A stretch of 64,000 nucleotides of DNA from Lamellibrachia columna (lineage: Eukaryota; Annelida; Polychaeta; Sabellida; Siboglinidae): the NCBI GenBank assembly GCA_963662155.1, contig OY759274.1:23922622-23986621 (forward strand), written 5' to 3'. Positions 11,801 to 21,547 of this stretch are shown here, piece after piece (positions within the stretch are counted from its first letter, which is position 1; every line of letters begins with the position of its first letter). The notes below the pieces were generated by a model. The model was given only the letters and a program-made list of their open reading frames with translations. It was not told the origin of the DNA and ran no database searches. A program made the position numbers and the translations under genes.

Positions 11801-14800
11801 ACCCCTATGTAGGCACATGCAGAAATAAGGTAAATTGCTGTAGGAAATCCTTGTCCAAGCCTAAATAATAACACTATTTAGTAAGTATTTACATCGAGGC
11901 AGTTGCACAAAAGAAATTGTGTGGCATTTGCACTTACTGCTGTGACTGGCGCATAACCGTCGAATACACATTGAATGCACAAGATTGTGTATCCGCTGGA
12001 TGTGAGCTGTGAACGTGTTATCAGTCATTCGATCAAGAAATGTGTATTCAGACAAATCCAGTGATACTACAACTGCACATAGACACAGCATATATGTAAA
12101 AAGCAATACATATGTGTTTTGGTTACTCACCAGTTTAGAAATATAAAAAACTAAATATGTATTTGGTGTTCCCCAAAAATATGAATATGCATATAATTTA
12201 ATTATTATTTTAAAATTATTTAAATGAACATGTTAATGTAAAGAGAGTACATTAAATTGTAAATTTATATAAATTGACTTAAATTTATATAAATTGACTT
12301 AATAAAATTTTTGTGTGAAACACAAGACAGTAGTTTTCACGTAACGTATATACACGACAAGTCAATTGGCAACAGTTGTGGTACAATATAATAATAATGC
12401 ATGTATACACAGTGAAACATAAACTTTCCATAAAGTTAGCAACACTAGAATGTTTGCTAATTGTCCCAGCATGTTGTTTGCTAATTGTCCCATCATGTGT
12501 TCTATACCTAAATTTACTAATATGTCCTAGAACAATAGGTGGTATGTCACTGAAAACGCCAAAGCCTTGATGTGTACAGGAAGTCAAGGCTGTCATCCCA
12601 CAAAAAATTTAAGTACTCCTTCCCTCCCTCCTTAAAGATGCGCATGACATGCAATATCATCAGTATATATTTTAATTACAAAAACAATAAACTTTGCTCA
12701 CCAAAAGACAGATAATTTAACCCATGCATTCTTTTTAATTTAATTATGTTAATGGCATGCAATGAGTCATCCCTTTAAAGTTGCACATGCGCATGACATG
12801 CAATATCATCAGTATAATTTTTAATTACAAAAACAATAATATTTGTTCATCAAACGACAGATAATTTAACCCATGCATTCTTTTAAATTTAATTATATTT
12901 ACAATGACATGCAATGAGATGTCCCCTTGCAGTTGCGCATGCGCATAACATCTAATATCGACCACATAATTTTCATACAAATAATATTTGCTACATCAAA
13001 TATTCCATTAAATAGAATATGAAATATTACGTTAGAGGTGATTGTATGTGCTCTACAAATGTTGCGTTTAATATGAAAACTGTGGAGAATGTTTTAATTT
13101 TTTTTCTAGAATTTCTTCGTTTGAAACATTTTTGGAGCCTATTTTCTAAAAAAAATTTCTCTTAATTTTTTACGTTGCGTAATTGTATGCCCAGTGCACA
13201 CAAACATCGCCTTCGCGGTTCTGATGGCACCGAGGCGTGACAAATGCGAAAATCGTACACGCGCCATGTTTATAATGCAATCAGTTCCGCTGTTTTGATG
13301 TATAAAACTGATTAAAAGTGGCCTAAAACACAATATTTTAAAAGAATATAATATATTATGAACTTTTTTACTGGAACATATGCGGAATGATGTAAGGAAC
13401 GCATTCAGGTACAAAAATGCTGTAAAAACCGTCGGCATAAAGCCGTAATAATTTAGGCCAGTTAAGTAAACGATTAAAAAAAATCTGAAGAAACATTTTG
13501 TGTAAGAGATCGATATACCATATCACCAACGGCTACTTCATTTATTCAATACAAATTATTAAAACAGTTGTTTTGAGTGAAAAACTTACGAATATTGAAC
13601 ATCTGAACCATGTCGCGCGAGTCGAGGAAACCGGCGGAATTCAACCTATATTTATTTTTTCATTTTACAATTTGTTCCAATTATTTAAACTTTTTATAAC
13701 AACCAGGCTTGACGTAACGCTTTATTAAAAACATACACATACACTTGTTTTGAATATATAAGGTTAAGGCAGTACATTTTTTCTCGTATATTTAACACAT
13801 TTTAATTATTCCTACTTTTATGACAAGACTGGCTTGCCGTACATCTACCACAAAAAGGGCGATTATTGTCACGTGGCAAAGAACGAGACATGCGTTAGCA
13901 GACGCTCAATAATAATGTCTGGTAATCATGCAAAGTTGGTTTTTATCAAGGTATATATATCATAAACGTGTTCCATGTTATATTATATATCAAAATATAT
14001 TTTGCTCAGACAAGACTCTGTACCGTTATTGTCGTAAACAGACACTGTGACATCTCTAACGCTGGTCACGGTGGTTTTTGTCTTATATGTAACACAATAT
14101 GCCATTTTCACAAAACGCTGAAGATACTTTTGCGGGTGGGATTAATATTCGAAATAAGTACCAGTTATTTCATCCATGGAGTGTGAAGAAGTTGTTAGAA
14201 AAGTTTTTTTCAGTTAATGACATCGAACTACGGAAATGCGGTTCTCAAAACGAGGCTAGCGCCGGAATTTGCCTTAAAAGAAAGAGCCTCTTCCAAAAGG
14301 CCTCACTGTACGGTAATATGCAACGCATTAAATGTATAAAAATTACGAGGCGCGGTGGCGCGGTGGTCGAGTGGTACAGCGTCGGACTTTCGGTCGAAGG
14401 GACCGGGGTTCAAAACCACCTGCTGCCGTTTCAAAACCTGGGCAATTTTTTTCACCCCACTTTGCTCGTGTCTTTCGGAAGAGACACTAAAAGCAGTTGG
14501 TCCCTTCTACCTGGTGTCTATGCCAGGGGAAGTAAAAGATCCCACACGGGGTAAATGTGTAACCTGTTGTGGACTCAGAGTGGTGGTCTCTATCTCTAAC
14601 CCACCAATTCCCGGCACGTGAGAGGCGCCGAACGACAGAATCATCAACATAATGATGTTGGCCGTTTAATGGAAGAAGAAGAAGAAGAGGCTGTTCGAGC
14701 AATGCGGACATTTTCGTCTGATAAAATGGATTATGGCGTATTTACAAAATGCGCCGATGTGTCGTACCAGTAAGTCCACCTGGCGATTAACGTCGAACTA

Positions 14801-15336
14801 GATATACGAAAATATGTGTGAAAAACCTGTTTATGCATACTTTTTCTTCGTAAAAATCGCATGTTTATACTCCCATTGGCCGATATATGATTTTATATCG
14901 AATGTGAAATTCACCGAGATCGCAAAATCTGGCGTGAGGCAAAAACTACACCGGTGACTATGTCTAAGTCAGTAAATAGCATGTGTATGAACTTTTGTCA
15001 TTACAAAGACCTTTCACAATTGCTTCCCAATAATCTCATACTGATATGCGTACCACCTGATTACAAAGTTTTATACAATACTGAAACAGCTTCCAAGAAC
15101 GTCCACACAGTTTTGAAGAACGCCGTCACGTGCATCACGACGAATAAGTTCAAATCATTCGCTAGGTGGCACTAGCGTCTAGATCAACAACCTTGCCAAG
15201 TGGATGAGTGGATTAGCATTAATTTTATTGTTAGTTTTGACAAATTGTCCCCACTGTCAGAATACATACCAACGCTGGTGTAGACCGCCATATACGATAG
15301 CAGCGTAACTAAGTGTATCTTCCTGTCCAACTTCAT
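2736..15336 (-). CDS. Secreted or surface protein: Ly6/uPAR domain, mucin-like linkers, SEA-like segment
   Basis: Seven exons join in phase on the minus strand: 15336-15270 (signal peptide), 8000-7674, 6707-6616, 6061-5866, 5135-4771, 3997-3845 and 2882-2736. Order: signal peptide; Cys pair and Pro/Thr linker; a three-finger Ly6/uPAR domain with CCQGYGCNK signature; two Thr-rich linkers each followed by a short amphipathic segment ending in a Cys cluster; then GSIVVDYKVVVEK, the typical start of the C-terminal half of an SEA domain. The product should enter the secretory pathway. The 3' end is not identified; further exons may lie below 2.7 kb. Exon 5135-4771 has a length that breaks the frame, so the gene may be decaying or the assembly may have an error. 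Exons between 15.3 and 8.0 kb could have been missed. Confidence 0.65.
3671..3780. repeat. 37-bp tandem repeat, three copies
   Basis: Three copies of a unit containing gtagaggtgggctacagaca, the third slightly diverged, in the intron after exon 3997-3845. Confidence 0.85.
3845..3997 (-). CDS. Exon: Thr-rich linker with Cys cluster (third copy)
   Basis: Acceptor tctag at 3998-4002, donor GTAAGA at 3844; 153 bp, phase 1 to phase 1. Reads PTLTTTPGVTPG, then VILDLMGHLMPQVKSCCCG and a Thr run. It parallels the ends of exons 8000-7674 and 5135-4771, showing a module duplicated within the gene. Confidence 0.7.
4104..4330. repeat. Minisatellite around tgatgacattgtcacatga
   Basis: About nine imperfect copies of a unit near 26 bp holding the inverted motif tgatgaca / tgtcacatga, in the intron between exons 5135-4771 and 3997-3845. 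The minus-strand frame across it (4304-4104) is repeat-derived, not a gene. Confidence 0.85.
4771..5135 (-). CDS. Exon: Thr-rich linker with Cys cluster (second copy), frameshifted
   Basis: Acceptor ttttag at 5136-5141, donor GTAAGA at 4770. The entering frame gives a Thr-rich stretch to about TPATPVTGQ; the leaving frame gives VLDIMDDLLPKLQNCCGC and PPNNDG. These are different frames. The exon is 365 bp, whereas phase 1 in and phase 1 out needs a multiple of three. By comparison with the SQTESL and AQTVSL sister modules, loss of about 4 bp near 4885-4895 would explain it; an assembly error is the alternative. Confidence 0.65.
5136..5865. other. Intron, no gene seen
   Basis: AT-rich intron. 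The stretch 5690-5820 repeats ttctatagaa / tctacagaat motifs several times. Confidence 0.6.
5866..6061 (-). CDS. Exon: second half of Ly6/uPAR domain
   Basis: Acceptor cttgcag (6062-6068), donor GTGAGT at 5865; 196 bp, phase 0 to phase 1. Carries ESCQSEL, GCKQLQACENN and the closing CVYCCQGYGCNKYLP, the CC....CN hallmark of three-finger domains. Confidence 0.75.
6616..6707 (-). CDS. Exon: first half of Ly6/uPAR domain
   Basis: Acceptor ttgtag (6708-6713), donor GTGCAT at 6615; 92 bp, phase 1 to phase 0. Reads QTGQWCYTCNSAATNEECNE then GDLVECES. WCYxCNS is the usual opening of Ly6 domains. It splices in phase to the exon at 6061. Confidence 0.75.
7674..8000 (-). CDS. Exon: Cys pair, Pro/Thr linker and Cys cluster (first copy)
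   Basis: Acceptor ttttttag (8001-8008), donor GTGCGG at 7673; 327 bp, phase 1 to phase 1. Opens VDATSVSTVDLELFDRT, has VTGCCTGSECDA (resembling the end of a Ly6-type domain), a Pro/Thr linker, then WLLDNVDNMIAEVESCCC and a Ser/Thr tail. The opening may imply an unseen exon before it. Confidence 0.65.
8001..9100. other. Intron with interspersed repeat copy
   Basis: No gene seen. Bases 8480-8740 resemble an interspersed repeat also present at about 2980-3430, 7070-7470, 24870-25060 and 57230-57430. Confidence 0.5.
9095..9497 (+). mobile_element. LINE reverse transcriptase fragment (same family as 23.5-24.6 kb)
   Basis: Reads DFQKAFDKKCHIK-like text, then LLIKLKAHGIGDGITDWIEQ and LSGVAQGSILGPLLFLIYIN, with frame breaks. 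It is near-identical to the copy starting at 23495, including a degraded YADDT-box region (about 9390-9415). The LINE text stops abruptly at about 9497, where the long inverted-arm element starts. Confidence 0.85.
9527..9605. mobile_element. 79-bp palindromic MITE inserted in the left arm
   Basis: Absent from the right arm, which reads straight through ttttaatcgtttac. Flanked by TAAT at 9523-9526 and 9606-9609. Inner arms at 9542-9560 and 9584-9602 are inverted copies (gtaggccgaaaactacacc / ggtgtagtgtttgacctac) around an AT-rich loop. Confidence 0.75.
10396..12625. other. Core of the inverted-arm element
   Basis: No transposase-like or other gene frame recognised. It includes a LINE tail at 11165-11260. 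Short frames at 11686-11868 (+) and 12130-11861 (-) look like chance. Confidence 0.55.
11165..11260 (+). mobile_element. LINE 3' tail, isolated
   Basis: Bases from ggactcttgataagcccatgg to ggatggcaatcttgttaaat match the 3' tail that follows the LINE stop codon at 24530-24620. A heavily 5'-truncated copy inside the inverted-arm element. Confidence 0.8.
13500..14344. other. Unassigned region with one frame of unknown value
   Basis: A + frame from 14099 (MPFSQNAEDTFAGGINIRN ...) runs into the SINE at 14345. It has no recognised domain. After the SINE, bases 14690-14762 hold another short frame ending in TAA. I cannot tell whether these are remains of one gene. Confidence 0.3.
14345..14690 (+). 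mobile_element. tRNA-derived SINE, family A
   Basis: The head is tRNA-like: A box in gtggtcgagtggtacagcg and B box ggttcaaaacc. The body contains ctttcggaagagacactaaa and tgccaggggaagtaaaagat. The tail is a (gaa)n run. Copies or pieces at 45115-45335 (-) and about 50703-50740 confirm it as a family. Confidence 0.85.
15270..15336 (-). CDS. Exon: signal peptide of the Ly6/SEA-like gene
   Basis: ATG at 15336-15334, donor GTATGT at 15269, phase 1. Reads MKLDRKIHLVTLLSYMAVYT, a basic start then a hydrophobic run: a signal peptide. Its phase fits the exon starting at 8000. Linking it to that gene over 7 kb is inference. Confidence 0.6.
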
Positions 15337-15779
15337 GGTTGCAGCACTGACTGAGCTGTCCTGTGGAAGCAACAAAAACATCATTGAGTAAGATCCGTGT
15401 AAAAATTAAATGTTAGTTATTTGAGATGAAACCACAGTCACCTTTGCCACTGGGAAATGTGTCCTCCGATATTCTTTAAACTTTAACATCACAATATACG
15501 TGAATATCAATTAACTGGCCTCCTTCGTGAAGGTTACTCTAGGCTCTACCTCGTTCTAAGAAGAAGAAAAACACCAAATATTATACCTTTCAATTTTGAC
15601 CCTACCAGGTAAATGATTTTGAAATGGTTTATTCTGTCGGTATGTGAGCGGTCAGCAATTGCCTATTTGACCAAGGATGTTGGTGCATTATGGGATACTG
15701 CCTGCGTTTGTCAAACAAACTTGTGAATATAACAGATCACCAGTTCAAAACACGTTCAAAGGCAAACCCTTATGAAAAA

Positions 15780-15965
15780 ATGCCATGGTTTTTTGAAACA
15801 GGTAAACCATGGTATTTTACCATGGTAAAACAATACCATGGTAAACCATGGTGAAACAGGTAAACCATGGTAAATATCTTCTGGTATGTTTTTAAACACC
15901 ATGGTAATTTACCATGGTGTTGTAAAACAAAATTATCATGGTAAAATATGTTGATATACTATGAC
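15780..15965. repeat. Cluster of ttaccatggtaa palindromes
   Basis: The palindrome taccatggta or its half-sites recur about ten times in 190 bases, spaced unevenly. No coding frame. Confidence 0.85.
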
Positions 15966-16314
15966 ATACCTACCATAGGATGCCATGATAAAACAAATAC
16001 AATGTACAATCCAACATGCAGAAAATCTACAAAGCAGTATTGTATATATGATCATCCCGATACAAATTTTAAAGAATATGACAATTAAAATTCTGCATGC
16101 AATATATGTATATATATATACACACAAACAAGCATATATAAATTTATCATTGACCAATTAATACAATTACTAGTGTAAATAATGACACAGAAGACCATGT
16201 TGCTGTTCATAACTTATATTTACTATGAATTACGTTCTGACGCATGTACATTACACAATAATTATTCAAACGGCTGGTTGTAATTAATGAAATGTTGAAT
16301 GGAATAATACTTTA

Positions 16315-16421
16315 TTAGCGTCCTTTTTTGTTGTAAAACCTGGCCACATTCCCAAGTTTTTCTCGCATATACACTTTAATATCTTTTGCCTCCCTGGCCG
16401 GGAACTTCTCACGGACGTAGG
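16315..16421 (-). CDS. BEN gene last exon
   Basis: Acceptor cttacag (16422-16428); starts in phase 1 and ends YNKKGR then TAA. Confidence 0.75.
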
Positions 16422-17964
16422 CTGTAAGACAAAAGTGGTCACATAATAGGGGAATGGTCACTATATAACAGAATCATAAATTATATCATGCATCTTTACA
16501 ATTTTGAAAAGTGAAAAATGGGAATATTATAAGAAACGTACTCTAAGAAAGGTTTTAATGCGCTAAACTACACATAGACTATAATTTGACAAAGGTGTAG
16601 TTGATTGAACTTTGAATGGATGAGTGATATATGTGAATCTAATGAAATAATAATTTTATCACCAAATAATATAAGCATATATATATTTATATATATATAA
16701 ATATATCCCAAGCACACACGTATGAAAACTATGAAGGCATACATAATTATGTATACATATAACAATTGGCTTCAATGATTATTATGTCACATGGTTACCA
16801 GAAATAAAACTCCATGTTTATGCAGGAGGCATGATTATATACAGTTGGCATTTTAAAATATAATAGATATTTTAGGAATATCTTCCAAATAAATTAGGAT
16901 GTACGCACATAATATACGGACACCAAAATATCTAAACATTGGAAATTTATAAATTTCTTGACAAGTTATTAAGCGAAGTGCATGCAGAGTTGACATTTTT
17001 TAGAAATAGTTTCATTAAGCAGCCAACAAAATGAAATAAGAGTTAATTTTAATGGGTGCACTTGAAGAAAAACAATGCCTGGTTGAGATGGGATGTGTTG
17101 CTCATTGGAATCTCTGTGATAATTAACCTTGCAAGCATGTTTAAAATACACATGTATATATACTAGCTAGAGAAATATATATACATACATAAAATAGGTA
17201 CATTAATGACATACCAATGATGGCGAACACTTTATCTTCGGCCAGAGGTGGCTTGGCAGCTTTGGATCTGTTGGAAGCTGCCCCAGTCACGGAAGGCAAC
17301 CTCATTTCGTCTGTAGCAAAAACTGCCTCCATGAGGTCATTCATCATCTTACGGGCGTCCTGGATACTGCAACGGTCCATTGCATGTTTTGGAAGCACGC
17401 ACTGAAACAAATTACACCATTTTTAACACCATGCTAATTAACTGATGTCATTATATTGTGACACCAGACCAGTTTTATTTAAATGTGAATGTAATATATA
17501 CATTCATATGCCGTCTCCAGAACATATATGGAGTGTCCATGTTAATAATTTTGCACTACATACTTATATGTGTAATTGACAAGTACATGGACAGTGTCCT
17601 GAACTGGCAATTTGAGAGCCAGTTTACTAATTGTTCACAGGCTAATTTTAAGGTCTTTTTCGAGCCCTGTCTATATATTACTAATATATCTATACATAAT
17701 AAAAAAAAGGTTTTAAATATCTTCATATGGTCATTATACTTACTTCTTCTGATACAGACGATGTTTGTGATATTGAGGTCGAGGGCCATGGTTGTGGCGT
17801 TGGTGGTGTCAAGGGCCCTGGTTGTGGCGTTGGTGGTGTTGAGGGCCTTGACAGTGGTGTTAGTTGAGACATTGAAGGTCGACTGGTAGAAGCAGGAGCT
17901 GGTCCACTAGTGTCGAATCTTCCTTTCAATGCCATCACTATGGCCTCAAGTTTGTCTACTCGAT
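16315..17964 (-). CDS. BEN-domain protein, 3' part (three exons)
   Basis: Exons 17964-17744, 17401-17215 and 16421-16315 join in phase and end at TAA (16317-16315), giving about 171 residues. Exon 1 here has RVDKLEAIVMALKGRF (probably the end of a coiled coil) and a Pro/Thr/Ser-rich linker. The next two carry CVLPKHAMDRC, ARKMMNDLMEAVFATDEM, AKPPLAEDKVFAIIGAYVRE, KFPAREAKDIKVYMREKLGN: the layout of a BEN domain, a DNA- and protein-binding module of transcriptional regulators. The domain call is from pattern, not a search. Upstream exons are unidentified; a LINE begins just upstream at about 17990. Confidence 0.7.
17215..17401 (-). CDS. BEN gene middle exon
   Basis: Acceptor gtttcag (17402-17408), donor GTATGT at 17214; 187 bp, phase 0 to 1. 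Core of the BEN-like domain. Confidence 0.75.
17744..17964 (-). CDS. BEN gene upstream exon, Pro-rich
   Basis: Acceptor atcacag (17965-17971), donor GTAAGT at 17743; ends SSVSEE in phase 0. A short internal repeat of the TPPTPQPGPLTPPTPQP type. Confidence 0.65.
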
Positions 17965-17984
17965 CTGTGATCCAAAATAACAAT

Positions 17985-20540
17985 CATGCTACCATATATC
18001 AACAAACACTACCATATATCGCATACATAATGGAACTCCAAATATATCACTGCACAACAACAGCATCTATAAAATTAGTAGTAGTAGTAGCAAAAGACCA
18101 AAAGTTAAATGTGCTAATGAACAAGCTTAAAGAAACTAACTGGAACAAAATACTGTGTAGTGAAGATGTAAATGAAATGTATAATACTTTTACTGACAAC
18201 TTGACAAAGATATACAATACAGTATGTCCCATCGTTAATCAGAAAACCATTAACAAACAGACAGACAAGCCATGGATGACCAGTTCATTAAAACAAGCAT
18301 GCAAGAAAAAAAATCTGCTGTACAGACAGTTCTTGAAGAGAAGATCAACTGCTAGTGAAGAAAAATACAAAAGATATAAGAACAAATTGACAGGCATACT
18401 AAGGTATTGTGAGAAACAACATTACACAGAACTTTTGGAAAAAAACAAGGGAAACGTCAAAGAAACATGGAAAATAATAAATAGTCTCATAAAAAAAAAA
18501 CTAAGGGAACTACTTACCCTACAGAATTTAGAAGCAATGGAACCACAATTACTGGCAGCAAAAATATTGCAAATTGTTTCAACAATTTTTTTGTAAATAT
18601 AGGGCCATCCTTGGCTAATAAAATCCCGAGAAGCAACAATGTTTTTACAAGATACTTATCTGATAAGGTTGATGACACATTGTTTCTAAAGCCTGTAACC
18701 AAAGAAGAAATCATAAATCTGGTGAAAAACACAAAGCAAAAAATCTAAAGATCATGATGATATTGATATGTGCCTAGTTAAGAAAATATTACCTCGCATA
18801 GTAACACCCCTAGAACATATATTTAATATCTCGTTACAGAAAGGTGTTTTCCCAGATGGTATGAAATTGGCCCGAGTTATACCACTATTTAAAAATGGTG
18901 AAATGAATGATTTTAGTAATTACAGGCCTATATCTATACTATCTCAGTTTTCAAAAATTCTAGAAAAGATCTTCCACAACAGGATGATGTCATTTATTGA
19001 TGACAAACAAATACTGTACAAAAGCCAATATGGGTTTAGAAAAAACATGTCTACATCACTTGCAATGATGGAGCTTGTTGAGGAAATTACTACTTCTATT
19101 GATGATTGTAAGTCTACTATTGGTGTATTCATTGACTTGAAAAAGGCGTTTGATACAGTTGACCACAGCATTCTTGTAAAAAAACTTGAGCATTATGGAA
19201 TAAGAGGACGTGCAAATATGTGGATCTGCAGCTATCTCGAGAATAGAAGCCAGTATGTTTGTATTAATGACACACATTCTGAGTGCATGAATGTAACATG
19301 TGGAGTTCCGCAAGGATCTATACTGGGTCCTGCTTTGTTTATCCTATATATTAACGATATGTGCAATGTGTCTTCATTAATGAAATCAATTGTATTTGCT
19401 GATGATACAAATTTCTTCTATTCAGGAGACAATTTGACAGAAACATGTAATACAGTATCAGAAGAACTCGACAAATTATGCAGTTGGTTTCAAGTTAATA
19501 AGCTTTCTTTAAATATTGCCAAAACAAACTTTATGATATTCAGTAACAAAAAGTGTGAAGGTAATCATTTGGTCAGTATAAATGGTGTGGACATTAATAG
19601 AGTGCATGTTACAAAATTTCTTGGTGTACACATTGACTGCCACTTGAATTGGAGTGATCACATCAACCTCACCAAAAATAAAATTTCAAAGAATGTGTCT
19701 GTAATGTACAGTGTGAAACATTTATTGAATAGTTCTGCTTTGTACTCATTATATTGTACTCTCATCATGCCATATTTAAATTACTGTTGTGAAATTTGGG
19801 GCAATACTTATAAGAGCCGAATACATCCTTTGCATATTATTCAGAAAAGAGCTATTAGAATATGTCAACAAGCTGACTATATGTCTCACACTAAACCAAT
19901 TTTTTATCAACTGAAAACTTTAGCCGTACAGGACATGGTGAATTTTAATAGCATGGTGTTTATGTACAAGGTATATAACAGTCTATTACCTGCTAACATT
20001 CTGCTGTACTTCCAGAAAGTTAACGCTAGCCACAATCACAACGTCCGTAAAAAAAATTGTAATTTTAAAATAAGATATAGTAGGACTACGAAAAAATCTG
20101 ACTGTATTAGTGTAAAAGGACCAAAGATATGGAATGATCTGTGTGATGATATTAAGTTGTGCAATTCAATTTATCAATTCAAGAAAAATTATAAAGCTTT
20201 ACTCTTGCTTAGGTACGAATAATATCTTGTTTTCATGTTGTGTATATATATAATATATATATATATTTCTTATTATTATATCTTATCGATATGCCAACTA
20301 CCATTACTTTTGGGTAGTTTAAGCTTAGCTTAGTTAAATCATTTGTCTTATATGTATTTTATTTGGGGGAATGCGATATATAAGTTTTTAACTTCTTGCA
20401 TTTCCTTTCAACATTTTCTAATTGTCTATCTATAATTATGTGTTCATTATTCCACATTTGTGGTAGTTATGTTTACAACTATGTATGATTGAAAATGTAC
20501 ATGTATCGATTATGTTGAATAAAATTCAATTCAATTCAAA
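17985..20540 (+). mobile_element. LINE (jockey/CR1-like), 5'-truncated, RT nearly intact
   Basis: The linker after the endonuclease reads from about 18070 (WMTSSLKQACKKKNLLYRQF), with a frame break near 18560-18750. Then an open frame 18768-20222 (484 aa) covers most of the reverse transcriptase: NYRPISILSQFSKILEKIFH, GVFIDLKKAFDTVDH, CGVPQGSILGPALFILYIND and the catalytic FADDTN box, then the thumb and C-terminal part. The 3' end is an aattc-type short repeat at 20521-20540. Opposite in orientation to the BEN gene. The endonuclease domain is missing. Confidence 0.9.
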
Positions 20541-21547
20541 ATGGCTGTTTGTGTGAACATTACTAATATACTGGCATGAGTTGTTTGTGGCACACAATGT
20601 CAGAACATTTTGTGAGTAGACTTGATGTTTGAGGTTGGTTGTAAAGTAATTAGGGTATTATTAATGGTTATTTGAACTATGCTGATTGCATTTGATGGAT
20701 ACTCTTAGCATATAGAACTGGTCATAACTGGTTCAACAGAATAAATGTGTGATGTATTTCGTGTTGAAATCTGATGTGCACCCCAAAATAATTTTTACAA
20801 TAGGGAATATTATTTTAATTAAACTTGGACTGTTGCTTTATGTCTATGATTCCATGGTACCATCCACATTTAATACTAATGTCCTTAAGGTGTTATGACT
20901 ATGACATGTGAACAGGGGGTAAGTGCCCAAAAACACACCCGTTATTTTTTATCTGTTTTCTGGTGTTTCTAACTTGAGAATTTTACAACGATATATCTGA
21001 TTTTTTTTTAATATGTAGACATTGGTATAAATTGTCTATGCAAAATTCAAGAATGATAGGATATAGGACAATGGATATACCGAAAAGATTTCAGCAGTCT
21101 GTATTTCATGCACGTCAACGCGGAAGTAGCACACGAAATGCTATCTTGCACACTCCTCCATATTTCTCCAATTGATCATTCTTCAGTCATGGTAGTCCGT
21201 ACACCGTTTACCAATTTTTGGAAAAAGAATCACCAACTTCGCATGGATTGCTATATAAGACATGCTAAATGCAAGAACTCCACGCATGCTGCCTGGTAAA
21301 CAGGAATGAACCCTTGTGGCATGTTGTCTGTGCTGGCGGAGGTAATCAACGAACCACGACATGCATTGTCCATGCGCTCGGACGGCGTTGTCCTGTTTGC
21401 ATCAGATAATCTTTTGCAGCACCACGCCTTGACACCTGTCAACGCCCTGAATGATGTTGTAATCCTCACTTCGAAGGTCCTTTGCAGAATATCAAAGTGT
21501 GGGTGTGCGAACTGTGTCATTGAAGCAGATTTACATATCTATGTCAC
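20541..21547. other. No gene assigned
   Basis: AT-rich up to 21080. Bases 21100-21540 are less AT-rich and open in several frames on both strands (for example 21520-21251 on -) without a family I know; possibly an old transposon piece. Confidence 0.4.

Larger units (their letters stand above)
9502..13496. mobile_element. Four-kb element with long inverted arms
   Basis: Left arm 9502-10395 and right arm 12630-13496 are imperfect inverted copies; both outer ends read atgtttcttcagattttttt. The arms share the stretch from cgtttacttaactggcctaa through the inner repeats of about 130 bp (atattgcatgtcatgcgcat ... taaattatctgtcgtttgg), present about twice on the left and three times on the right. No transposase frame is seen in the arms or core, so this is probably a non-autonomous foldback-type element or an inverted duplication. 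No target duplication is evident. Confidence 0.7.

Noticed and set aside
14348..14420. True tRNA gene
   Set aside because: A and B boxes are present, but the cloverleaf is imperfect, no mature 3' end follows, and the same sequence recurs as a SINE.
14355..14621. + frames across 14.35-14.62 kb
   Set aside because: They translate a tRNA-derived SINE.
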